NCBI GenBank assembly: GCA_016790425.1
Contig: JAEUPF010000039.1
Location: 1-40,851 of the forward strand
Source: Rubrivivax sp.
GTDB taxonomy: Bacteria > Pseudomonadota > Gammaproteobacteria > Burkholderiales > Burkholderiaceae_C
Length of the DNA: 40,851 nt
Direction: 5' to 3'
Position numbers and translations under genes: made by a program. Each line of letters begins with the position of its first letter. Position 1 is the stretch's first letter. Positions 20,803 through 28,045 of this stretch are shown here, one piece after another. The notes below the pieces were generated by a model. That model ran no database searches. It saw nothing but the letters and a program-made list of their open reading frames with translations, and was not told the origin of the DNA.

Positions 20803-22058
20803 CCGCGCCCCGCCGGTGCCGCCGGCGCCTGCGCTTCGCGTTGCAGCCGGCGTTCGAGCACGCGCTTGAGGAACCCTTCGAGCTCTGCGTCCTCCTCGGT
20901 GACCACGTCGATGCGGTCCTGCGCCTGCGCATCGAAGCGCAGCACCTGCCAGCCCCACGCCGGCACCGGCTCGGCCGAGCTCTGCGGCGGCATCAGGTAG
21001 GCGACGACACCGGGCGCGGCGTCGCGGCCGGCACTCATCTTGTTCTCCACCTTGTTGATCTGCGCCACCAGCGCGTCGGGCGTCTTCCTGCCCCACAGCA
21101 GCACGACGCCGTCGGCGTCGTCCAGGCTGGGGAACTGGTCGATCTGCTCCACCGGCAGGCCGCGCGGGCGCAGTTGCAGCCCGGGCGCGGCCGGTGCGGC
21201 CGCGCCGGCCGCGCCGGCCGCCGCGGGCGCCGCGGCGGTGGTCAGGCGCTGCCAGCGGCGGCGCATCTGCTCGCCCAGCGGCTGCCACAGCGTCAACTCG
21301 TGGCGATTGCTCTCGATGTAGATGCGCACGTCGCCGGCCGGCGGCGCGGCGCCGCCATTGCGCGCAGCGGTCACGGGCACCGCCGGCCCGGTTCCGGTGC
21401 CGAGCGCCGCCAGGCCGAGCGGGGCTGGCGGCGCAGGCGCCGCGGCCGCAGCGACCGCGGCGAGGGAAGCGAGGGAGGCGATCGGTTGCTGCTGCGGCGC
21501 CTGCGCCGCCTTCAGCTTGGCGACGAAGTCCTCGCGCAGCCGGTTGAACATCGTCTTGAAGGCGCCGGTCACCAGCTGCGGCGCCATGTAGATGTCGATC
21601 GGCTCGTCGCGGTCGAGCTCGGCGAAGAACGGCATCCACAGCTGGCCCGCGGGCACCAGGCGCTGCCAGGTGTCGCCCGCGGTCACCTTCTGCACCGCCG
21701 GCTCGGACAGCGCCAGCACGTACAGGCGCTCGCGGCAGCCCTCCTCGCCGAAGCGCTGGCAGAAGTACTCCAGCTCCTGGCGGCACCAGTCGGACTGCAC
21801 GTAGTTGTCGTGCACGACGACGACGAAGGCGAACGAGCGGTCGATGCGCTCGCGCAGTTCGGGGCCCAGCACGCCGGCCACCGGCCCGTTGTCGCCCGAC
21901 AGGTGCACCGGCGGCAGCGCGACGCCGCGCATCACCGCCTCGAGCCCGCGCTGCAGTTCCTCGGCGAAGAACGACACCCAGCGGTGGCAGCGCACGTCGT
22001 CGGCGTGGGCGTAGCTGATGAACGCGGTGTACTGGCTCTGGGCGAGGCTGTTGATCAC
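20799..22058 (-). CDS. TIR-domain protein with a second Rossmann-like domain; effector partner of the nSTAND gene
   Basis: A 419-residue protein from a GTG at 22058. Residues 9-150 are a TIR domain: box 1 TAFISYAHADD (11-21), then SFAFVVVVHDNYVQSDWCRQELEYF, where Glu95 in the WCRQEL motif is the position of the catalytic residue in NAD-cleaving TIR domains. An Ala/Pro-rich linker (185-242) follows. Residues 243-405 form a second alpha/beta unit (VRIYIESN, DDADGVVLLWGRKTPDALVAQI, GVVAYLMPP) with a degenerate TIR-like or Rossmann-like look. Bacterial TIR effectors hydrolyse NAD or make signal molecules during phage defence; that role here is inferred from the coupled nSTAND gene. No strong Shine-Dalgarno is visible before the GTG. 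Confidence 0.85.
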   Translation of the reverse strand: MINSLAQSQYTAFISYAHADDVRCHRWVSFFAEELQRGLEAVMRGVALPPVHLSGDNGPVAGVLGPELRERIDRSFAFVVVVHDNYVQSDWCRQELEYFCQRFGEEGCRERLYVLALSEPAVQKVTAGDTWQRLVPAGQLWMPFFAELDRDEPIDIYMAPQLVTGAFKTMFNRLREDFVAKLKAAQAPQQQPIASLASLAAVAAAAAPAPPAPLGLAALGTGTGPAVPVTAARNGGAAPPAGDVRIYIESNRHELTLWQPLGEQMRRRWQRLTTAAAPAAAGAAGAAAPAAPGLQLRPRGLPVEQIDQFPSLDDADGVVLLWGRKTPDALVAQINKVENKMSAGRDAAPGVVAYLMPPQSSAEPVPAWGWQVLRFDAQAQDRIDVVTEEDAELEGFLKRVLERRLQREAQAPAAPAGRG

Positions 22059-22174
22059 GGCGGCCAGATGCTAGGCGGCCGGGGGTCGCGGGACAAGGCG
22101 CGTGGCCGCCACGCAACCCCCTATCTCCGCAAGCTCGGGCGAGCCCGCATCCTCCGCCGGAGCGACGCGGCGAT

Positions 22175-22226
22175 ACTCCGGCGGCAGTTCGACAGCCGGT
22201 ACTCCGGCGGCAGTTCGACAGCCGGT
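22175..22226. repeat. Perfect 26-bp tandem duplication between the TIR operon and tetR
   Basis: The unit ACTCCGGCGG..GACAGCCGGT occurs at 22175-22200 and again, base for base, at 22201-22226. It lies in the 182-bp intergenic region between the divergent TIR gene (start 22058) and the TetR gene (start 22241), ending 14 bases before the TetR ATG. The rest of the gap (22059-22174) shows nothing recognisable. Confidence 0.85.
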
Positions 22227-22230
22227 GAAT
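22222..22230. promoter_or_regulatory. Operator half-site at the tetR start
   Basis: CCGGTGAAT is the reverse complement of ATTCACCGG, exactly the left half of the palindrome upstream of tctC (23041-23049). It lies 10 bases before the tetR ATG. The matching right half is poor here, so this is a weak candidate for self-regulation. Confidence 0.35.
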
Positions 22231-22240
22231 TGCGATTGGC

Positions 22241-22969
22241 ATGGCCCCCGCACGCAAGACCCACAAATCCCAGCCGCCCCTGGCGCCCCCGGCGCCCCCG
22301 ACGCCGACCAAGCGAGCGCGCAAGGGCGCGCGCCCGCCAGCCCCCGAACCGCGCCCGCGCGACGCCGACCGCTCGCAAGGCCACATCCTCGAAGCGGCCA
22401 CGGCCGAGTTCGCCGCGCACGGGCTGGGCGGCGCGCGCGTCGACCGCATCGCCGAGCGCGCCGGCGTCAACAAGCGGCTCATCTACTACTACTTCGGCAG
22501 CAAGGAAGACCTCTTCCTGGCGGTGCTCGAGCGCGCCTACGAAAGCATCCGCGGCGAGGAGCAGCGGCTGAACCTCACCGAAGTCGAGCCGATCGAGGCG
22601 ATCCGGCGGCTGATCGCCTTCACCTGGAACTACTACCTCGCGCACCCGGAGTTCCTGACGCTGCTCAACAGCGAGAACCTGCACCGGGCGCGGCACCTGA
22701 AGCGCAGCACGAAGATCCTGACGCTGCACTCGCCGTTCGTGCAGACGATCGCCGACGTGCTCCAGCGCGGCCACAAGGCCGGCCTGTTCCGCGCCGGCGT
22801 CGACCCGGTGCAGCTGTACATCTCGATCGCGGGCCTGGCCTACTTCTACCTCGGCAACAGCCACACGCTGTCGACGATCTTCGCGCGCGACCTGCTGGCG
22901 ACCAAGGCGCGCGTCGAGCGGCTGAGCCACATGACCGACCTCGTGCTCGGGTACCTGGTGCGCGACTGA
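22241..22969 (+). CDS. TetR-family transcriptional regulator
   Basis: A 242-residue protein. Residues 1-44 are an unusual Pro/Ala/Lys-rich extension, then a TetR N-terminal DNA-binding domain (about 45-95) with the helix-turn-helix VDRIAERAGVNKRLIYYYFGSKEDLF. The C-terminal ligand and dimer domain has AFTWNYYLAHPEFLTLLNSENLHRA and GLAYFYLGNSHTLSTIF. It stands immediately before tctC-tctB-tctA and near-identical palindromes occur before tctC, the ABC cluster and the methyltransferase-like operon, so it is the best candidate repressor of this district; the ligand is unknown. No good Shine-Dalgarno precedes 22241; the Pro-rich leader leaves open a later start, although no later ATG precedes the domain. 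Confidence 0.88.
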   Translation: MAPARKTHKSQPPLAPPAPPTPTKRARKGARPPAPEPRPRDADRSQGHILEAATAEFAAHGLGGARVDRIAERAGVNKRLIYYYFGSKEDLFLAVLERAYESIRGEEQRLNLTEVEPIEAIRRLIAFTWNYYLAHPEFLTLLNSENLHRARHLKRSTKILTLHSPFVQTIADVLQRGHKAGLFRAGVDPVQLYISIAGLAYFYLGNSHTLSTIFARDLLATKARVERLSHMTDLVLGYLVRD

Positions 22970-23036
22970 GCAGCCGTTCCCGGCGCCGCTGCCCGCCCCC
23001 GGGAGTTGCCCGAATGCCACCGCCCGCCGAGGCGCC

Positions 23037-23057
23037 TACGATTCACCGGACGGTTAA
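23037..23057 (+). promoter_or_regulatory. tctC -10 box overlapping a palindromic operator
   Basis: TACGAT (23037-23042) is a good -10 box; no clear -35 is visible. TTCACCGGACGGTTAA (23042-23057) is a 16-bp imperfect palindrome (mismatched only at the third pair and the centre). It overlaps the -10 box and lies 30 bases before the tctC ATG, a repressor-type position. It aligns with the sites at 34228 and 40741. Confidence 0.6.
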
Positions 23058-23086
23058 CTCGCCATCGCCCACCCCAGGAGGCCCGC

Positions 23087-24109
23087 ATGCGCCATTCCGT
23101 TTCGTCCTTCCGCCGTTCGCTGCTCGGCGCTGCGCTCGCCGCCGCCGCGCTCGCTGGTGCCGGTGGCCCGGCACAGGCCCAGGCGACCTGGAAGCCCACC
23201 AAGCCGGTGACGATCATCGTGCCGTGGGCGGCCGGGGGTGCCACCGACCAGGTCACGCGCCTGGCCGCCGCCGAGATCGAGGGCGGCCTCGGGCAGAAGA
23301 TCGTCATCGTCAACCAGCCGGGCGGTGCCGGCTCCATCGGCACCAAGGCGACGATGGACGCCCCCAAGGACGGCTACACCTGGACCGCCGGCGCCGCCAA
23401 GCAGCTGGGCACCTACCCCGTGCTCGGCATGATCCAGAGCAAGGTCGACGACTTCCACCTCTTCCTGGCCGTCACCAACGTCTCCATCGTCAGCGTCAAC
23501 CCGGGCACGCCGTACCAGACCCTGCCGCAGTTGCTCGACGCGATGAAGGCCAACCCGCTGCCGGTGGGCACCGCCGGCAACAGCAGCTCGGGCCACTTCG
23601 CGATGGAGGCCATCGCCAAGGCCACCGGCGCCAAGTACCGCCATGTCACCTACGACGGCGGCAACCCGGCGGTGGTGTCCACCGTCGCCGGCGAGACGCA
23701 GGTGACGACGCAGCTCGCGCCCGAGCAGGCCGAGATGCTCAAGGGCAAGCGGCTGCGCGCGCTGGCCGTCGTCGGCGACCAGGCGCTGACGATCGAAGGC
23801 GTCGGCACGATCCCGCCGATCACCCAGTTCGTGCCCAACTTCCCCAAGGTCACCACCGGCTTCGGCATCTTCATTCCGAAGGGCGTGCCGCCCGAGGTGG
23901 TGGCCACGGTCGAGAAGCTGTGGGCCGAGCGCGTGGTCCCCTCCGAGAAGCTGAAGAAGTACGCCGCCGACCGCGGGGCGCTGTTCACGCCGCTGTACGG
24001 CAAGGCGGCTTTCGACGCCGTCTGGCCCACCGTGGTCACCGACGCCTACCTGCTGCAGGAAGCGGGCCTGGCGAAGGTGTCGCCGGAGTCGCTGGGCATC
24101 AAGCGCTGA
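23087..24109 (+). CDS. tctC: Tripartite tricarboxylate transporter substrate-binding protein (TctC/Bug)
   Basis: A 340-residue periplasmic binding protein with a signal peptide (residues 1-28, ending AQAQA). The Bug family hallmarks are VTIIVPWAAGGATDQVTRL near residue 45 and NQPGGAGSIGTKATMDAPKDGYT near 75, which form the carboxylate-binding pocket, followed by YDGGNPAVVSTVAGE. It delivers a carboxylate substrate, identity unknown, to the TctA/TctB membrane parts encoded downstream. AGGAG lies 6 bases before the ATG at 23087. An operator-like palindrome sits 30 bases before the start. Confidence 0.93.
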   Translation: MRHSVSSFRRSLLGAALAAAALAGAGGPAQAQATWKPTKPVTIIVPWAAGGATDQVTRLAAAEIEGGLGQKIVIVNQPGGAGSIGTKATMDAPKDGYTWTAGAAKQLGTYPVLGMIQSKVDDFHLFLAVTNVSIVSVNPGTPYQTLPQLLDAMKANPLPVGTAGNSSSGHFAMEAIAKATGAKYRHVTYDGGNPAVVSTVAGETQVTTQLAPEQAEMLKGKRLRALAVVGDQALTIEGVGTIPPITQFVPNFPKVTTGFGIFIPKGVPPEVVATVEKLWAERVVPSEKLKKYAADRGALFTPLYGKAAFDAVWPTVVTDAYLLQEAGLAKVSPESLGIKR

Positions 24110-24136
24110 GCGGGGGCAGCGGCAGCAGGCCCGGGC

Positions 24137-24640
24137 ATGTCGCGCCGCGGTGAACTGCTGGGTGCGGCCTTCTGGGCCGGGCTCGGCACGGCGATCGCCA
24201 TCGCCTCGTGGCGCATGGATCGGCTCGGCCACCAGGGCATCTCGCCGTGGTCGGCGCCGGGCCTGACGCCGGGCATCGTCGGTGCGCTGATGGTCGTCTT
24301 CGCGCTGGCGCTGGCCTGGCAGGCCCGCGGGCTGCCGAGGCAAGGCGAACCGGCCGACGCTGCCGCCGCCGCGGCCGACGCCCGCGCCACCTGGCGGCGC
24401 AGCGCCGGGGCCACGCTGCTGTGCGTGCTCTTCGCCGGCATCTCGCTCGGGCACGGGTTGCCGTTCCAGGTGGAGGCCGCGGCCTTCATCCTCGCCTTCA
24501 CCGCCGTGTTCCGCTGGCGCCAATGGAAAGCCGAAGGCCGCGTCGCGCGCCGCCTGGCCCAGACGCTGGCGGTCGCCGCCGCCGCGGCGCTGGCCATCGG
24601 CTGGCTCTTCGAGTCGGTGTTCCTCGTGCGGCTGCCTTGA
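24137..24640 (+). CDS. tctB: Tripartite tricarboxylate transporter small membrane subunit TctB
   Basis: A 167-residue membrane protein with about four hydrophobic segments (near residues 8-25, 45-65, 90-125 and 145-165) and the family motif GISPWSAPGLTPGIVGALMVVF. TctB proteins are small, poorly conserved four-helix subunits that pair with TctA. It begins 27 bases after the tctC stop, in the same operon, and is followed 67 bases later by tctA. Confidence 0.9.
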   Translation: MSRRGELLGAAFWAGLGTAIAIASWRMDRLGHQGISPWSAPGLTPGIVGALMVVFALALAWQARGLPRQGEPADAAAAAADARATWRRSAGATLLCVLFAGISLGHGLPFQVEAAAFILAFTAVFRWRQWKAEGRVARRLAQTLAVAAAAALAIGWLFESVFLVRLP

Positions 24641-24707
24641 AGCAACCCCGCTCGCCGCTTCGCTGCCTGCCTGCGTCACCGCTTCCGGACCCCGCCAGCC
24701 GTTCGCG

Positions 24708-26228
24708 ATGGAAGGCCTGAACCACCTCGGCGTGGCGCTGGCGGGCCTGCTGGGCCCGTGGCAGATCGCCTATGCGCTCGTCGCCACGCTGGCCGGCATC
24801 GTCATCGGCCTGTTGCCCGGGCTCTCGGCGACGCTGGGCGTCGCGCTGTTCACCACGCTGACGGTGAAGATGCCGCCCACCGACGCCATCCTCGTGCTCG
24901 TGTGCGTCTACGTCGGCGCCATCTACGGCGGCAGCCGCACGGCCATCCTGCTGAACATCCCCGGCACCGCGGCCAACGCCGCCGCCTGCCTGGACGGCCA
25001 CATGCTGGCGCGCCAGGGCCTGGCCGGCCGCGCGATGGGCATCGCCACCACCGGCTCGGTGGCCGGCTCGTTCTTCGGCGTGCTGTGCCTGGCGATGTTC
25101 ACGCCGCTGCTGGCCGAGACGGCCTTGAAGTTCGGCGCCTTCGAGTTCTTCTGGCTCGGCATGGCCGGCGTGATGATGTCGGGCACGCTGACCGGCAGCC
25201 ACCCGGTGAAGGGCTGGCTGATGGGGTTGCTCGGCATCTTCACCGCGACCATCGGCCTCGACCCGATCCACGCGCACCCCCGCTTCACCTTCGAGGAGAA
25301 CGCGTTGTCGGGCGGCATCGGCCTGATCCCGGCGCTGGTGGGCGCGTTCGGCTTCGCCGAAGTGCTCACCGTGATGGGCGAGCGGCAGGCCGGCGCCGTC
25401 ATCGCCACGGTGGACTCGGTGCTGCCGAAGATCGCCGACCTCTTGCGCTACTGGCGCACGATCATCCGCTCGGGCGTCATCGGCGTGTTCATCGGCATCC
25501 TGCCCGGCGTCGGCGAAGACATGGCCGCCTGGTCGAGCTACGCCGCGGCCAAGCGCGCCAGCCGCGAGAAGGAGCAGTTCGGCCGCGGCTCGGTCGACGG
25601 CCTCATCGCCGCCGAGACCGGCGACAACGCCGCCATCCCCGGCGCGCTGATCCCGGCGCTGGCGCTGGGCATCCCCGGCTCGGCGCCGGCGGCGGTGCTG
25701 ATGGCGGCGATGATCATCCACGGCGCGCAGCCCGGGCCGATGCTGATGGTCAACAGCCCGCAGTACGTCTACGACGTCGTCGGCATCACGCTGGTGGCGA
25801 CGCTGGCGATCCTGCTGTTCGGCCTCATCCTCGTGCGGCCGATCCTGTGGGTGCTGCGCGTGCCGCGCGAGATCATCATGCCCATTGTCTTCGTGCTGTG
25901 CGTGCTGGGCTCGTACTCGATCACGCAGCGCCTGTTCGACGTGTGGGTGATGCTCGCCACCGGCGTCGTGTGCTTCCTGCTGCGCCGCCAGGGCTTCCCG
26001 GTGGCGCCGTTCGTGCTGGGGCTGGTGCTGGGCGACATCGTCGACAAATCGCTGCGCCGCGGCCTGGTGCTCTCCGACGGCAGCCTGGCGCCGTTCTTCA
26101 CGCGGCCCATCAGCGCCGTGCTGGCGCTGCTGGTGGCCGCGATGCTGCTGGCGCAGGTGCCGGCAGTGCAGCGCCGGGTGGCGCGGCGGCGCGGCACCGG
26201 TGCGTCGGCCGCGGCGCCCGGGCCATGA
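24708..26228 (+). CDS. tctA: Tripartite tricarboxylate transporter large permease TctA
   Basis: A 506-residue inner-membrane permease with about 12 helices. Family landmarks are GIVIGLLPGLSATLGVALFTTL near the N-terminus, YGGSRTAILLNIPGTAANAAACLDGHMLARQG near residue 75, GIGLIPALVGAFGFAEVL in the middle, GILPGVGEDMAAWSSYAAAKRAS, then ETGDNAAIPGALIPALALGIPGSAPAAVL. It uses the ion gradient to import the carboxylate captured by TctC. The spacing from tctB and the same strand indicate one operon tctC-tctB-tctA, probably including the TIM-barrel gene that starts 28 bases after its stop. Confidence 0.95.
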   Translation: MEGLNHLGVALAGLLGPWQIAYALVATLAGIVIGLLPGLSATLGVALFTTLTVKMPPTDAILVLVCVYVGAIYGGSRTAILLNIPGTAANAAACLDGHMLARQGLAGRAMGIATTGSVAGSFFGVLCLAMFTPLLAETALKFGAFEFFWLGMAGVMMSGTLTGSHPVKGWLMGLLGIFTATIGLDPIHAHPRFTFEENALSGGIGLIPALVGAFGFAEVLTVMGERQAGAVIATVDSVLPKIADLLRYWRTIIRSGVIGVFIGILPGVGEDMAAWSSYAAAKRASREKEQFGRGSVDGLIAAETGDNAAIPGALIPALALGIPGSAPAAVLMAAMIIHGAQPGPMLMVNSPQYVYDVVGITLVATLAILLFGLILVRPILWVLRVPREIIMPIVFVLCVLGSYSITQRLFDVWVMLATGVVCFLLRRQGFPVAPFVLGLVLGDIVDKSLRRGLVLSDGSLAPFFTRPISAVLALLVAAMLLAQVPAVQRRVARRRGTGASAAAPGP

Positions 26229-26256
26229 TGCGACAGCCGCCCGTCCGGAAGCAGAC

Positions 26257-27108
26257 ATGACCGCACCGCTGCGCGACCGCCTGGCCCTGTGCAACGAAGT
26301 GCTTGCGCCGTGGCCGTTCGAGCGGCAGTGCGCGTACGCCGCGGCGTTGGGCTATCGCGGGCTCGAGGTGGCGCCGTTCACGCTGGCCGACGACCCGTGC
26401 ACGCTGAGCGAAGCCGATGCGCGGCGGCTGGCCGCCATCGCCGCCGGCCACGGCCTGGCCATCAGCGGCCTGCACTGGCTGCTCGTGGCGCCGAAAGGCC
26501 TGTCGATCAGCGATCCCGATGCGGCAGTGCGCGGGCGCACGTTCGCCGTGCTCGACCGCCTCGTCGACCTCGCCGCCGCGATGGGCGCGCGCTATCTCGT
26601 GCACGGCTCGCCGGCGCAGCGCAACCCGCTGCCGGGACAGACACCTGCCGACGCGCTGGGCCGCGCCACCGAGGCGTGGGTGCATTGCGGCGAACGCGCC
26701 GGCGCGCTCGGCCTCGCCTACTGCATCGAGCCGCTGTCGCGCGACGAGACCCGCGTCGTCAACACCGTGGCCGAGGCGGCGGCGATCGTGCGCACCGCCG
26801 CCCTGCCCGGGCTGCGCACGATGCTCGACACCTGCTCGGCCGGCGCCACCGAGGCAGAGCCGCTGCCGGCGCTGATCGAGCGCTGGTGGCCCACGGGCCT
26901 GCTGGCGCACGTGCAGCTCAACGACCGCAACCGCCGCGCGCCCGGCCAGGGCGACGATCGCTTCGGCCCCCTCCTCGCCGCGCTGCAGCGTCAGGGCTAC
27001 GCAGGCTGGCTGGCGATGGAGCCGTTCGACTACGTTCCAGACGGGCCGGGGTCTGCGGCGCGGGCGATCGGGTACGTGCTGGGGTTGCTCGAAGGCGCGG
27101 CGGCTTGA
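26257..27108 (+). CDS. Sugar-phosphate isomerase/epimerase-family TIM-barrel protein
   Basis: A 283-residue AP-endonuclease-2-type TIM barrel. Seen in order are FERQCAYAAALGYRGLEVAPF, a helix with AIAAGHGLAISGLHWLL, GARYLVHGSPAQR, YCIEPLSRDETRVVNT with the metal-ligand Glu, TMLDTCSAGATE, LLAHVQLNDRNRRAPGQGDDRFGPL with His and Asp ligands, and WLAMEPFDY with a final Glu. These carboxylate and histidine positions match the divalent-metal site of hydroxypyruvate isomerase and sugar isomerase relatives. It sits at the end of the tctCBA operon, so it probably starts breakdown of whatever that transporter imports. The start at 26257 is preceded by GGAAG. Confidence 0.85.
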   Translation: MTAPLRDRLALCNEVLAPWPFERQCAYAAALGYRGLEVAPFTLADDPCTLSEADARRLAAIAAGHGLAISGLHWLLVAPKGLSISDPDAAVRGRTFAVLDRLVDLAAAMGARYLVHGSPAQRNPLPGQTPADALGRATEAWVHCGERAGALGLAYCIEPLSRDETRVVNTVAEAAAIVRTAALPGLRTMLDTCSAGATEAEPLPALIERWWPTGLLAHVQLNDRNRRAPGQGDDRFGPLLAALQRQGYAGWLAMEPFDYVPDGPGSAARAIGYVLGLLEGAAA

Positions 27109-27160
27109 GCGCGTCTCCAGCGATTCAAGCTATTCTGGGCCAGTTGTTTCGAGGACGGAA

Positions 27161-27526
27161 GTGGTGAAGCTCTTGGTGCTGACGACCACCGTCAGCCGAC
27201 TTGAGGACGCGCGCCGCATCGCCGATGCGGCAATCGACCAGCACCTGGCCGCCTGCGTGCACATCGACGCCGTTGCCAGCGTCTACCGCTGGCAGGGCGC
27301 CGTGCAACACGACGACGAGCAGCGACTGATGTTCAAGACCACCGCAGCCGCCGCGCCGGCGCTGCGGGCGCTGGTGCGGGCGATGCACCCCTACGACCTG
27401 CCGGCGCTGTACACGCTGGAGGTCAAGGACGCCGATGCCGCCTATGCGGCGTGGGTGGCCGCAGAGTGCGGCGGCAGCGGCGGCGGCAGCGGCGCCAGCG
27501 GCAGCAGCGACAGCGACAGCGGCTGA
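27161..27526 (+). CDS. cutA: Divalent-cation tolerance protein CutA
   Basis: A 121-residue protein starting at GTG (27161; a second GTG follows at 27164). The CutA1 core is clear: LVLTTTVSRLEDARRIADAAI, ACVHIDAVASVYRWQGAVQHDDEQRLMFKT and HPYDLPALYTLEV. CutA forms small trimers related to PII proteins; the copper-tolerance role is debated. The C-terminus carries an extra Gly/Ser/Asp tail of about 18 residues encoded by GGC/AGC repeats, which most relatives lack. A GAGGAC site lies upstream. TATTCT at 27131 with TTGAGC at 27105 could form a weak promoter (20-base spacer). Confidence 0.93.
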   Translation: MVKLLVLTTTVSRLEDARRIADAAIDQHLAACVHIDAVASVYRWQGAVQHDDEQRLMFKTTAAAAPALRALVRAMHPYDLPALYTLEVKDADAAYAAWVAAECGGSGGGSGASGSSDSDSG

Positions 27527-27575
27527 CACCAGCCGCGCCGCCGCCGCGCGGATCAGCACGCCGCTGCGGCGCGTC

Positions 27576-27908
27576 TCACGGCGTCGTCGTCGTTGCGATC
27601 TGCCGCAGCGCCTCGTCGATCTGCACCTTGCGCTCAGGCCGCACCACGCGCGCCTTCTCGACCCCGTCTTGCAGGAACACGAGCGTGGGCCACAGGCGCA
27701 CGCCGAACGAGCGGCCGAGCGGCTGCCCGGGGCCGTCGGCGATCTTCATGTGCGCCACGCCGGGCGCGGCGGCCAGCGCCTGCTCGATCAGCGGCTCGGC
27801 ACGCCGGCAGTGGCCGCAGTTGTGGCTGCCGAACTCGAGCAGCAACGAGCCGGTGCGCGCGTCGATGTCGGCGCGTGCGGGTTCGGTGGTTTCGAAGGTC
27901 TTGGACAT
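27576..27908 (-). CDS. Small thioredoxin-family protein (CGHC active site)
   Basis: A 110-residue cytoplasmic protein with the thioredoxin order: LLLEFGSHNCGHCRRAEPLIEQAL with the redox pair CGHC near residues 31-34, VAHMKIADGPGQPLGRSFGVRLWPTLVFLQDG with the cis-Pro, and a C-terminal helix. The CGHC pair is more oxidising than the CGPC of classical thioredoxin; the role is probably general thiol redox. The start at 27908 is preferred because an ATG at 27959 would add residues from a GC hairpin region. It is convergent with cutA and downstream of the ABC binding-protein gene on the same strand, 137 bp away. Confidence 0.88.
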   Translation of the reverse strand: MSKTFETTEPARADIDARTGSLLLEFGSHNCGHCRRAEPLIEQALAAAPGVAHMKIADGPGQPLGRSFGVRLWPTLVFLQDGVEKARVVRPERKVQIDEALRQIATTTTP

Positions 27909-27973
27909 GGGCCGATTGTCGCCGCCGCACCGCGCCCCGCCCGGGGCGAGGGGCTTCACGGCGGCGCGGCGCG

Positions 27974-28014
27974 GCGCACACGCGCACGCGCACGCGTATG
28001 CCCATGCGCACGCG
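27974..28014. other. Alternating purine-pyrimidine (possible Z-DNA) tract
   Basis: Bases 27974-28001 alternate purine and pyrimidine without a break (GCGCACACGCGC-type), and after a break the pattern resumes at 28003-28014. The tract fills the gap between the ABC binding-protein stop (28046) and the thioredoxin start (27908). A CGCCCC/GGGGCG hairpin lies next to it at 27933-27948. No gene is visible. Confidence 0.6.
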
Positions 28015-28045
28015 GGCGCCCTTCAGCGCCCGCCGCGGCGCAGCC

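Noticed and set aside
17386-22482. A single 1698-residue reading covering both the TIR and nSTAND genes
   Set aside because: The part before 20802 is the TIR gene read in the wrong frame. The GTGA overlap and the true TIR frame show two separate proteins.
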